From assembly GCA_030151885.1 (NCBI GenBank), contig JASLCG010000054.1:1-20191 (forward strand): a stretch of 20,191 bases of DNA, written 5' to 3'. Under the pieces are notes generated by a model, which did not search any database, was not told the DNA's origin, and worked only from the letters and a program-made list of their open reading frames with translations. The stretch comes from Bacteroides sp. (lineage in GTDB: Bacteria; Bacteroidota; Bacteroidia; Bacteroidales; Bacteroidaceae). Shown here piece after piece: positions 1 through 7,151 of this stretch (its first letter is position 1; each line of letters begins with the position of its first letter). Made by a program: the position numbers and the translations under genes.

Positions 1-25
1 GCTTTGTTCTCTTACAAAGCGGGTG

Positions 26-57
26 CAAAAGTAGTCGGTTTAACCTATACTTCCAAA
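26..57 (-). promoter_or_regulatory. Bacteroidota-type promoter reading out of the window
   Basis: On the minus strand the sequence reads TTTG (57-54), 20 bases, then TACTTTTG (33-26). This matches the Bacteroidota vegetative consensus TTTG-N19-21-TAnnTTTG in both boxes and in spacing. Transcription would begin near position 18-20 and run leftward off the window. The first transcribed bases would form a small hairpin: GCTTTGT at 1-7 pairs with ACAAAGC at 14-20. The gene it serves lies outside the window. Confidence 0.7.
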
Positions 58-519
58 CATATTTGCCACTTATTTTAAAGTTTCTTTTAAAGAATTACTC
101 AAGACCCTATCCGATAAACATTTAGAGAATGAAAATAGTTTAAACATTTTTCATTAAGCCTACTTTGATGCTAAAACTACTCCTTATTATATAGTATAGA
201 AATTACAAGAAAGCCAATTTATAGTAAACCTAAGTGAAAACAACATGCTTTTTCAATAAAAAGTGCTCTATAGTGGAATTTTAGCAGAATTATTCTTCAG
301 TTTATACAGTCTATCAAGAGAGCTTTTATACTAAAAAAGCTATTTCCTCATTTAAATTATTTACAATAGGTTCTATTTGGAGTGAAAAAATTATCATTAA
401 GGCTCAAAAAAAATTCAAACTACTCCTTTTTTAATCCAAAAATTACGCGCCTTTACAATTGAGCAGAGCAAAAAAAATAAAATTAGCTCCCTGTTTTTAT
501 TACTTCCCCACCCTTTTTT

Positions 520-660
520 ATGGCCTCACTTGAAAATAATCTACGAAATAGTACGAATCCATTAGGATATGCATCGAAATTTGGGCGTATTTTATACGGT
601 GATTTAAAAAACTTCGCAATATTTTATCCTCTTACATCGAAAAATTCACATCATCAGTAG
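520..660 (+). other. Small ORF, 46 codons, doubtful
   Basis: ATG at 520 to TAG at 658-660, 46 residues, beginning MASLENNLRN. No recognisable motif, signal peptide or membrane segment, and no promoter or ribosome binding site that stands out. It may be a chance ORF or a fragment of a decayed gene. It is listed only because it is the longest reading frame with a start seen in the gene-poor left region. Confidence 0.15.
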
Positions 661-739
661 AAATTATTGATTTGTTTAGAGATCAAAAGATCTTTTCAGT
701 AGAAATAAGGAGCCATTTATACTCACATAAAAAAGTAAA

Positions 740-808
740 ATGGAGGAATTATCACAAAGCAATCAGCCTCAACAAGCATTTTTTAGTAAAAACACAGTAA
801 AAAAGTGA
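740..808 (+). other. Small ORF, 22 codons, doubtful
   Basis: ATG at 740 to TGA at 806-808 encodes 22 residues beginning MEELSQSNQPQQ. The stop codon lies in the first arm of the hairpin at 806-830, so the frame ends exactly where the repeat cluster begins. It could be the surviving N-terminus of a gene interrupted by that repeat cluster, or chance. No family is recognised. Confidence 0.15.
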
Positions 809-970
809 GGTACATTGCCGATATACCTCATTATAGTCAAGCACATCGTTCATTGCCGACATACCTCATGCTTGTTGCCGACAAACCTCTGGCTTATCGG
901 CAACATAACTGGAGTGTGTCGGCGACAAGCAATTCGTGTAGTGTAGAGTAAGAGTTTACTTGTCGGGTGA
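806..970. repeat. Cluster of direct and inverted TTGCCGACA-type repeats
   Basis: Three direct copies of a 16-base unit, consensus TTGCCGAYAWACCTCW, lie at 815-830, 853-868 and 875-890. Inverted copies of the core follow at 895-903 (TATCGGCAA), 917-925 (TGTCGGCGA) and 961-967 (TGTCGGG). The first copy is also enclosed in its own inverted repeat, TGAGGTA at 806-812 and TACCTCA at 824-830. The cluster is richer in G+C than its surroundings. It may be a protein-binding array, a REP-like element or the end of a decayed mobile element; the sequence does not decide between them. Confidence 0.6.
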
Positions 971-1007
971 TAAAGAAGTTAAGAACTAGTAAAAAGATAC
1001 TAGGCAT

Positions 1008-1040
1008 AAAAAAAGCCTCCAAGTAAAACTTGGAGGCTTT
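1008..1040 (-). terminator. Rho-independent terminator of the purB-rluB-asnS cluster
   Basis: A perfect 12-bp stem, AAAGCCTCCAAG (1012-1023) with CTTGGAGGCTTT (1029-1040), closes a 5-base loop. On the minus strand it is followed by a run of seven T (1014-1008). It sits 20 bases past the asnS stop codon. Confidence 0.93.
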
Positions 1041-1060
1041 AATATTTATATCAAATCAAA

Positions 1061-2464
1061 TTAATAATTTGCATTATTAGGAGTACGTGGGAAAGGTATT
1101 ACGTCACGAATATTTGCCATACCTGTTACAAATAAAAGTAAACGTTCAAAACCTAAACCAAAACCAGAGTGTGGACAAGTTCCAAACTTTCTAGTTTCAA
1201 GATACCACCACATATCTTTCGTTGGTATATTCAACTCAGCAATACGATTATTTAACTTATCGTAGTCTGACTCACGCTCTGAACCACCAATTATCTCTCC
1301 AATTTTAGGGAACAGTACATCCATTGCCTTAACGGTTTTTCCATCTTCATTAAGCTTCATATAAAAAGCTTTAATTTCTTTAGGGTAATCTGTCAAGATA
1401 ACAGGACGTTTAAAGTGGTTTTCTACAAGGAATCGCTCATGCTCTGAAGCTAAGTCTGCTCCCCAGAAAATAGGGAATTCAAACTTATGTCCATTAGCTA
1501 CAGCTTCTTCTAGAATTTTTACACCATCAGTATAAGTTAAGCGTTTAAAGTCCTCTTTAACTACAACTTCAAGACGCTCAATTAAACCTTTGTCAAAGTG
1601 GTCATTCAAAAATTGCACATCGTCTTTACAGTTTTCTAATGCCCATTTAACACAGTATTTAATAAAATCTTCAGCAAGATCCATATTATCTACAATATCA
1701 TTGAAGGCAACCTCTGGCTCAATCATCCAGAATTCAGCTAAGTGACGTGGAGTATTTGAATTTTCCGCTCTAAAAGTTGGTCCAAAAGTATAGATAGAAC
1801 CTAGTGCAGTTGCAGCTAACTCACCCTCCAACTGCCCTGAAACAGTTAAACTAGTATGTTTACCAAAGAAATCTTCACTATAATCAACTTGTCCTTCTCC
1901 ATTCTTTGGCACATTATTAAGATCTAATGTAGTTACCTGAAACATTTGACCAGCGCCTTCAGCATCTGAAGCTGTTATCAGTGGAGTGTGGAAGTAAAAG
2001 AACCCTTTATCATGAAAATATTTATGAATTGCATAAGCCATATGATGGCGAATACGGAAAATAGCTCCAAAAGTATTCGTTCTAGGTCTTAAGTGAGCAA
2101 TTTCTCTTAAGAATTCTAAAGAGTGCCCTTTCTTTTGCAATGGATAAGTATTATCACAAGTACCCAATACTTCAAGTTCTTTTACCTGTACCTCTACATT
2201 TTGACCAGAACCTGCCGATTCTGTTAAACTTCCGTTTACGCTTATACAAGCGCCAGTTGTGATTTTTTTCAGTAACTCCTCATCGAAATTTCCCAAATCA
2301 ATTACTAGCTGTACATTATTAATTGTAGAACCATCATTAAGGGCTATAAAGTTTACTTTTTTACTACCTCGACGAGTACGTACCCAACCTTTTACATTTA
2401 CTGAAGCACCAAAATCTGTGCGCTTTAAAAGATCGACAATCTTTGTTCTACTAATTTTCTCCAT
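1061..2464 (-). CDS. asnS: Asparaginyl-tRNA synthetase
   Basis: Charges tRNA-Asn with asparagine using ATP in the cytoplasm. The 467-residue length is that of full bacterial AsnRS. An N-terminal OB-fold anticodon-binding domain spans about residues 15-105. The class II catalytic core follows: HLRPRTN at 124-130, the motif 2 region with FRAENSNTPRHLAEFWMIEPE at 231-251, and the C-terminal motif 3 region GFGLGFERLL followed by RDVIPFPRTP. AsnRS and the related AspRS share the fold; the length, the lack of the large bacterial AspRS insertion and the FPRTPNNANY ending favour AsnRS. It is last in the purB-rluB-asnS cluster, 78 bases past the rluB-like stop, with a strong hairpin in that gap. The ATG at 2464 starts at the conserved N-terminus, so the start is well supported. 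Confidence 0.97.
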   Translation of the reverse strand: MEKISRTKIVDLLKRTDFGASVNVKGWVRTRRGSKKVNFIALNDGSTINNVQLVIDLGNFDEELLKKITTGACISVNGSLTESAGSGQNVEVQVKELEVLGTCDNTYPLQKKGHSLEFLREIAHLRPRTNTFGAIFRIRHHMAYAIHKYFHDKGFFYFHTPLITASDAEGAGQMFQVTTLDLNNVPKNGEGQVDYSEDFFGKHTSLTVSGQLEGELAATALGSIYTFGPTFRAENSNTPRHLAEFWMIEPEVAFNDIVDNMDLAEDFIKYCVKWALENCKDDVQFLNDHFDKGLIERLEVVVKEDFKRLTYTDGVKILEEAVANGHKFEFPIFWGADLASEHERFLVENHFKRPVILTDYPKEIKAFYMKLNEDGKTVKAMDVLFPKIGEIIGGSERESDYDKLNNRIAELNIPTKDMWWYLETRKFGTCPHSGFGLGFERLLLFVTGMANIRDVIPFPRTPNNANY

Positions 2465-2485
2465 TTTATTAATTTCTTATCTAAA

Positions 2486-2522
2486 ATGTGCAGCAAAGAT
2501 TTATAAGATCTTTGCTGCATAT
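2486..2522 (-). terminator. Hairpin between rluB-like gene and asnS (terminator or attenuator)
   Basis: A stem of about 15 bp with one G-U pair is formed by 2486-2500 and 2508-2522; its core GCAGCAAAGAT (2490-2500) pairs perfectly with ATCTTTGCTGC (2508-2518) across a 7-base loop. On the minus strand it follows the rluB-like stop by 20 bases and is followed by ACATTTTAG, a weak T-run. It ends 21 bases before the asnS start codon. It may stop most rluB-like transcripts, or act as a partial terminator setting asnS levels; no TAnnTTTG box for a separate asnS promoter was seen in the gap. Confidence 0.6.
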
Positions 2523-2542
2523 ATTCTATTTTTATTATTTAT

Positions 2543-4066
2543 TTATTCAAAAGATCCCATTTGTAGGAAGTTTACTTCTTGTTGAGTCAAATATCTCCAA
2601 TCACCTCTTCTTAAGCCTTTTTTAGTAAGTCCTGCAAAGAACACTCTATCTAGCTTAATTACTTTATAGCCTAATGATTCGAATATACGACGCACAATTC
2701 TATTCTTTCCTGAATGAATTTCAATTCCTATCAAGTTGTGCTTTCTTGGATCAATGTATCCAGCAGCATCTGCTTTAATCTCACCATCAGTTAGTTCAAT
2801 TCCAGCAAGAATTTGATCTAAGTCTCCTTTAGCAACATTCTTATCAGTAGTAACTTGATATATTTTTTTCTTATTATACTTAGGGTGTGTCAACTTCGAA
2901 GCTAACTCACCATCGTTAGTTAGTAATAATACACCTGTAGTTTTTTTATCTAAACGACCAACAGGATATATACGTTCTTCACAAGCCTCTTTAACAAGAT
3001 CCATAACAGTTCTTCTCTCTTCTGGATCATCCATTGTTGTTACAAAATCTTTCGGTTTGTTTAACAACACATATTGCTTACGCTCAATCGTAACCACGTC
3101 TCCATTAAAACGAACTTCATCCGAACGTTTTACCTTTGTTCCTAATTCAGTAACTATTTGATCATTAACAGCTACAGCTCCTGCCGCAATAAATTCATCA
3201 GCCTCTCTTCTTGAACATACACCAGCATTAGCTAGGTATTTATTTAAACGTAATGGTTCATTTGGATCAGAAAGGATCTCTTTGTACTCAATTTGTTTCT
3301 TTTGAGAGTATTGAGCATACTCGCCATAACCACCACCTCTATTATTGTAGTTGTTATTGTTATTATTGTATGAACGGTTATAGCCGCCACTGTTATTATT
3401 ATTTCTGTAATTGTTGTTATTACCCCTATAGTTGTTATTATTACCCCTGTAATTATTATTGTTACTACGGTAGTTATTATTGTTACTACGGTAGTTTGAG
3501 TTTCCGTAATTATTGTTATTATAAGGTCTTCCTCCCTCTTCACCATCAGAAGGACGATTTATTCTTGGACGACGTGGTTTATTATCTACTCTAGAATAGT
3601 TTGAACGAGACTGTTCATTATTGTAGTATCCACCACTTTCTCCAGTGTTATTATTTCTCCAGTTAGGATTCGAGTTATACCTTCTATTATCGTTATTACG
3701 AGAGTAATTGTTATTATTGTTATTATAAGAACGATTATAGCTACCTCCGCTGTTATTATTATTTCTGTTATAGCTGCGTCTTTCACCATCGTTATTATTA
3801 TAACCCCCACCACTATAGTTATTATTTCTTCTATTGTAGTTGTTGTTATTGTAAGGTCTATCCTCGTTGTTGTAAGAGGGGCGTCTATTATTGTTATTAT
3901 ACGGTCTTTGGTTAGAGCGATAAGCATCACCTCCTCTATCATTCCCATAATTATTATCGTTTTTACGATAATTTCCTCCTCTGTTGTTGTAATTCTCTCT
4001 ATTATTTGCCTCACGGCTGTAATCTTGAGAATTGTTGTCTTGATAATTTTCTTTTTCTGTACTCAT
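2543..4066 (-). CDS. rluB: RluB/RsuA-family 23S rRNA pseudouridine synthase with Asn-rich N-terminal tail
   Basis: Predicted to convert a specific uridine of large-subunit rRNA to pseudouridine. Residues 1 to about 250 are a disordered-looking tail made almost entirely of Asn, Tyr, Arg, Gly and Ser, with five tandem heptads of type YRSNNNN/YRGNNNN at about 192-225. An S4 RNA-binding domain follows at about 271-320 (LRLNKYLANAGVCSRREAD), then the RsuA/RluB catalytic domain at about 331-495. This carries the catalytic motif GRLDKKTTGVLLL with the nucleophile Asp373, and the C-terminal RNRIVRR-type signature (SGKNRIVRRIFESLGY). I chose the ATG at 4066 (MSTEKENYQD); an in-frame GTG at 4099 would add 11 residues unlike the rest. 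RluB, RluE, RluF and RsuA are hard to separate by eye, so the symbol is tentative. It lies 58 bases past purB and is probably cotranscribed with it. Confidence 0.88.
   Translation of the reverse strand: MSTEKENYQDNNSQDYSREANNRENYNNRGGNYRKNDNNYGNDRGGDAYRSNQRPYNNNNRRPSYNNEDRPYNNNNYNRRNNNYSGGGYNNNDGERRSYNRNNNNSGGSYNRSYNNNNNNYSRNNDNRRYNSNPNWRNNNTGESGGYYNNEQSRSNYSRVDNKPRRPRINRPSDGEEGGRPYNNNNYGNSNYRSNNNNYRSNNNNYRGNNNNYRGNNNNYRNNNNSGGYNRSYNNNNNNYNNRGGGYGEYAQYSQKKQIEYKEILSDPNEPLRLNKYLANAGVCSRREADEFIAAGAVAVNDQIVTELGTKVKRSDEVRFNGDVVTIERKQYVLLNKPKDFVTTMDDPEERRTVMDLVKEACEERIYPVGRLDKKTTGVLLLTNDGELASKLTHPKYNKKKIYQVTTDKNVAKGDLDQILAGIELTDGEIKADAAGYIDPRKHNLIGIEIHSGKNRIVRRIFESLGYKVIKLDRVFFAGLTKKGLRRGDWRYLTQQEVNFLQMGSFE
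3392..3493 (-). repeat. 21-bp tandem repeats inside the rluB-like tail
   Basis: About five consecutive copies of a 21-base unit encode the heptads YRSNNNN and YRGNNNN (residues 192-225). Neighbouring copies are nearly identical at DNA level, for example the paired units around TTGTTACTACGG and ATTACCCCTGTA on the plus strand, so copy number could vary by slippage or recombination without breaking the frame. Confidence 0.8.
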
Positions 4067-4124
4067 TTTTATTAGTATTGAATAAACATACAGCCTCACG
4101 GCTAGAATTTAAATGTATAACCAG

Positions 4125-5471
4125 TTAGATACCAGTATAGTTTTGTGGACTAATCTTCTTTAACTCTTTTTTTGTAGCCTCACTAACTTCTAATGAATCT
4201 ACAAACTCATGTATAGATTTTTCTGTTATTAAATTATTTGTTCTAGTTAACTCTTTGAGTGCTTCGTATGGATTTGGATATGACTCTCGTCTTAATATTG
4301 TTTGAATAGCTTCTGCAACTACACTCCAACATCCATCTAAGTCTGCTTCAATTTTATCTTGATTTAATAATAGTTTTCCTAAGCCTTTTAATGTACTACT
4401 AATGGCTATTAAACTATGCCCCAAAGGTACACCAATATTTCTTAAAACCGTAGAATCTGTCAGATCTCTTTGCAATCTTGATACAGGAAGTTTTTCAGAT
4501 AGATGATTATATAATGCATTGGCTATTCCAATGTTACCTTCTGAGTTTTCAAAATCAATAGGATTTACTTTATGCGGCATTGCACTTGATCCAACCTCTC
4601 CGGCTTTTATTTTTTGCTTAAAGTACTCCATAGATATATACATCCAAAAATCTCTATCAAGATCTAGTATAATTGTATTGATACGCTTTAAGCAATCAAA
4701 CAACGATGCTAAGTTATCATAATTCGAAATTTGTGTCGTATACTCCTCTCTTATTAGCCCTAAATGCTTCTTTAAAAAATTCGCACCGAATGCCTTCCAG
4801 TCAATATTTGGGTATGCCACATGATGTGCATTAAAGTTACCTGTTGCTCCACCAAATTTAGCTGAATAGTTTATAGATTCTAACTGCTTTAACTGCTCCT
4901 CAATACGATAAGCATATACTTTTATTTCTTTACCTAAACGAGTAGGAGATGCTGGCTGTCCATGAGTTTTTGCTAACATAGATATGTCTTTCCAACTCTC
5001 TGCATACTCTTCTAACTTTCCAAGCAAGCTTTTTACTGCAGGCAGATAGCTATCTCTAATAGCCTCTTTTAAAGATAGTGGTATAGACGTATTATTAATA
5101 TCTTGAGAAGTTAGCCCAAAGTGGATAAATTCTTTAGACTCTTTCAAGCCTGGGATTTTATCAAATTCCTCTTTTAAAAAATACTCAACAGCTTTTACAT
5201 CGTGATTAGTAACAGCTTCTATTGCCTTTACTCTTTCGGCATCTTCTAATGAGAAGCTGTGATATATGTTGCGTAGCTGAACAAATACTTCGGGTTTAAC
5301 ATTTTGAAGTTGCGGCAGAGGAAGCTCACAAAGAGCTATAAAGTATTCTACCTCCACATGAACTCTATATTTAATTAGAGCAAATTCTGAAAAGAAATGT
5401 GATAATTCTACTGTTTTATTTCTATATCTACCATCTATTGGTGATACAGCGGTCAAAGAGTCTAAATTCAT
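4125..5471 (-). CDS. purB: Adenylosuccinate lyase
   Basis: Catalyses two fumarate-releasing steps of purine synthesis: SAICAR to AICAR, and adenylosuccinate to AMP. The 448-residue protein has the fumarase/aspartase superfamily layout. The N-terminus MNLDSLTAVSPIDGRY is typical of PurB. TSQDIN lies at 121-126, the general-acid histidine is H170 in KTHGQPASP, and the flexible signature loop GSSAMPHKVNPIDFEN (294-309) carries the catalytic serine S295. All key residues are present and the length matches the E. coli-type enzyme. It is the first gene of a cluster with the rluB-like gene and asnS. A TAATTTTG box 30 bases upstream, enclosed in a large inverted repeat, is the probable promoter region. 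Confidence 0.97.
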   Translation of the reverse strand: MNLDSLTAVSPIDGRYRNKTVELSHFFSEFALIKYRVHVEVEYFIALCELPLPQLQNVKPEVFVQLRNIYHSFSLEDAERVKAIEAVTNHDVKAVEYFLKEEFDKIPGLKESKEFIHFGLTSQDINNTSIPLSLKEAIRDSYLPAVKSLLGKLEEYAESWKDISMLAKTHGQPASPTRLGKEIKVYAYRIEEQLKQLESINYSAKFGGATGNFNAHHVAYPNIDWKAFGANFLKKHLGLIREEYTTQISNYDNLASLFDCLKRINTIILDLDRDFWMYISMEYFKQKIKAGEVGSSAMPHKVNPIDFENSEGNIGIANALYNHLSEKLPVSRLQRDLTDSTVLRNIGVPLGHSLIAISSTLKGLGKLLLNQDKIEADLDGCWSVVAEAIQTILRRESYPNPYEALKELTRTNNLITEKSIHEFVDSLEVSEATKKELKKISPQNYTGI

Positions 5472-5477
5472 AAGATT

Positions 5478-5548
5478 ATTTTAAAGCTTAATGACAAAAC
5501 ACAAAATTAATTTATTTATATCATTAATGAAGCATTAAGCTTTAAAAT
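5478..5548. repeat. 16-bp inverted repeat around the purB promoter region
   Basis: Arms ATTTTAAAGCTTAATG (5478-5493) and CATTAAGCTTTAAAAT (5533-5548) are perfect reverse complements, separated by 39 bases. The spacer contains the presumed purB -7 box. The right arm is next to a short palindrome, CATTAATG (5522-5529). This may be a double operator for a dimeric regulator, a leader structure on transcripts coming from the gene upstream, or, less likely given the short spacer, a small invertible promoter. Confidence 0.75.
5502..5509 (-). promoter_or_regulatory. Candidate -7 box of purB
   Basis: Minus strand TAATTTTG matches the Bacteroidota -7 consensus TAnnTTTG and is 30 bases before the purB ATG, giving an expected leader of about 25 bases. 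No good TTTG -33 box is visible at the expected spacing, so the call rests on one element. Confidence 0.45.
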
Positions 5549-5620
5549 GTTTATAGGAAATACCTAATCAATTCTGAATTTAACCAAAATAAAACCCTAC
5601 AAATAACTCATATTAGCTAC

Positions 5621-6463
5621 TTATTTAGAGGTCAAAGTAGTACCAATACTAGCCAACACCACACAACATATAGAGATACATTGATTTAAACTAAGGTATT
5701 CTTGTAGAAATATTAACCCAAAGAATGCAGCAAATGCAGGGTGTAAACTCATTAATATGCTAAATGTTTTAGCTGGTAACTTTTGTAAACCTATAAAATC
5801 TAAAGTAAAAGGTATAGCACTAGAAAATACAGCTACTCCTAATGACATAAAAAAATACTTCCAGTTTAAAGCAGCTAAGTCTCCACTTATAATTCCAAAT
5901 GGTAGTATAAACAAGGTTGCAAAAAAGAGCCCTAAGGTAACAGCCTGTTTACTTGTAACCTTTCTAGAGACGACACCTCCCATAACAATATAAAGAGCCC
6001 AACATGTACCTGCAGTTAGAGCAAACGCAATACCTACAGGGTCTACTCCAGCACTATTTCCCCAAGGAACTATAAATGCAATACCTAAACAGGCCAAAAT
6101 AGCCCATGCTAAGTCTTTAAGCTTTCTAGAACAAACTAGAGCCAATGTTAACGGGCCTACAAACTCAATAGTTACGCCTAAGCCTAAAGGTATTCTTGAT
6201 ATTCCTAAGTAAAAGAACACGTTCATAGCACCTAAGAATATACCATATAATGCACAATAAGCCCATTGTTTCCAATCTAGGCCTTTTATATTAGGTCTAT
6301 TAATTAGTGCTAGTATTATAGCTGATAGCCCAATTCTCATTGTACAAGTTCCACTCGCACCTAAGTGAGGAAATAGTTTTTTGGCTATAGATGAACCACT
6401 TTGAACACTCAATATAGACAACAATACAGCAGGAACAGCAGGTATAGAAAATCTTCTTCTCAT
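5621..6463 (-). CDS. EamA-family inner-membrane exporter, RhtA-like
   Basis: A 280-residue hydrophobic protein with about ten membrane segments, built as two EamA/DMT repeats (about residues 10-140 and 150-278). Several stretches follow the pattern of the threonine/homoserine exporter RhtA: SVQSGSSIAKKLFPHLGA near the N-terminus, GISRIPLGLGVTIEFVGPL in the first repeat, GTCWALYIVMGG at the start of the second, and LPAKTFSILMSLHPAFAA then IGTTLTSK near the end. The likely role is export of amino acids or related metabolites, but substrate cannot be read from sequence. It lies 149 bases upstream of purB on the same strand and is probably a separate unit. The start MRRRFSIP gives a short positive tail before the first membrane segment, as expected. 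Confidence 0.85.
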   Translation of the reverse strand: MRRRFSIPAVPAVLLSILSVQSGSSIAKKLFPHLGASGTCTMRIGLSAIILALINRPNIKGLDWKQWAYCALYGIFLGAMNVFFYLGISRIPLGLGVTIEFVGPLTLALVCSRKLKDLAWAILACLGIAFIVPWGNSAGVDPVGIAFALTAGTCWALYIVMGGVVSRKVTSKQAVTLGLFFATLFILPFGIISGDLAALNWKYFFMSLGVAVFSSAIPFTLDFIGLQKLPAKTFSILMSLHPAFAAFFGLIFLQEYLSLNQCISICCVVLASIGTTLTSK

Positions 6464-6586
6464 AACTTATACAAAATATAGATATCGTTACATATAATAC
6501 TCAGAATGTGTTTTTAATAGAATAGCAAAGGTTCTTATAAGAAGTCTCAAGGATACACATCTCTATCTGTAGCCTTTATTGTGCTG

Positions 6587-6594
6587 CAAAAATA
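6587..6594 (-). promoter_or_regulatory. Weak candidate -7 box for the EamA exporter
   Basis: Minus strand TATTTTTG fits TAnnTTTG and lies 124 bases before the exporter ATG. There is no clear -33 partner, and a box of this kind arises easily by chance in such AT-rich sequence. Confidence 0.3.
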
Positions 6595-6950
6595 GTATTA
6601 TTTTAATAAAGAGAGTATTTAAATAGTTTAAAAGAGTTTGTTGCACTAAGTATAAGATATATATCTTTTTAGCAATTTGCTACTATTATGTAGCTTTAAG
6701 AAACTGAATAAAAACAACATTCATTTTTTTTGTTATAAATGCCAAAGTGTACTAGGGTTCATTAACCAATTAGATAGTTTTTATTTTTTATAAGTGTAAC
6801 AAATAGCAACTAGATTATAAGATAGAAGTAAGGGTAATTATTGAATCAGAAGTGTTAACAAATATCAATATTATAGTATATAACAAGTTAATATAAATTT
6901 AATTTTAGCTTTTAATAGCCTAAAAAACTTTTTAAACAATTTTAGTTTCC

Positions 6951-6958
6951 TACATTTG
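6951..6958 (+). promoter_or_regulatory. Candidate -7 box of the RND efflux operon
   Basis: TACATTTG followed by CA matches the Bacteroidota TAnnTTTG box. The -33 region is only a weak T-rich match (about 6928-6932). If used, transcription would start near 6966 and leave a leader of about 185 bases before the adaptor gene, long enough for post-transcriptional control. Confidence 0.45.
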
Positions 6959-7151
6959 CATTAAATTATTTAGATATATCTTAATATCACTCGGACTGAA
7001 CGGTATACTTGGATCATTTGATTCTCAATATACTATTCTTTATTTTAACGATTTTAAAACTTCATATCTTAAAACTAAAGTTCTGACAGACTAGTTATAT
7101 AATGATACATCTATAAATAGTAGAATCAAAAACTATAAGTAATAATAAAGC

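Larger units (their letters stand above)
1..1007. other. Gene-poor AT-rich region
   Basis: No open reading frame longer than 46 codons with a plausible start was found on reading. The stretch contains a leftward promoter at 26-57, two tiny ORFs (520-660 and 740-808, plus strand), an 11-base direct repeat TCAGTAGAAAT at 654-664 and 696-706, and the TTGCCGACA-type repeat cluster at 806-970. It could be decayed coding sequence or a true intergenic region; nothing in it is recognisable as a known gene family. Confidence 0.6.
6464..7151. other. Non-coding stretch between divergent rhtA-like and RND operons
   Basis: This 688-base gap separates divergently read genes and should hold both their promoters. 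It is very AT-rich with no recognisable ORF or RNA gene. It contains a candidate leftward -7 box at 6587-6594 and a candidate rightward box at 6951-6958. A slightly less AT-rich segment at about 6988-7012 lies within the predicted leader of the efflux operon. No repressor gene is present beside the efflux genes. Confidence 0.6.

Noticed and set aside
685..696. Palindrome AAAAGATCTTTT
   Set aside because: Short and low in complexity, expected by chance in AT-rich DNA, with no nearby gene or promoter to regulate.
806..970. CRISPR array from the TTGCCGACA repeats
   Set aside because: Copies are only 16 bases, irregularly spaced and in both orientations, and no cas genes are present.
2465..2542. 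T-box riboswitch ahead of asnS
   Set aside because: The gap is only 78 bases with one simple hairpin and no room for specifier and antiterminator elements; T-boxes are typical of Firmicutes.
3392..3493. CRISPR array from the 21-bp repeats
   Set aside because: The units are directly adjacent with no spacers, lie in frame within a coding region, and encode heptads.
3244..4014. Long alternative-frame ORFs on both strands inside the rluB-like gene, rich in Ile/Thr or Tyr/Cys
   Set aside because: They are by-products of the AAC/AAT-rich repetitive codons of the Asn-rich tail read in other frames; only the minus-strand frame continues into the S4 and catalytic domains.
4067..4099. Upstream GTG start for the rluB-like gene adding MRLYVYSILIK
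   Set aside because: The hydrophobic extension is unlike the polar tail, GTG is a poorer start than the ATG at 4066, and it would nearly close the gap to purB without other support.
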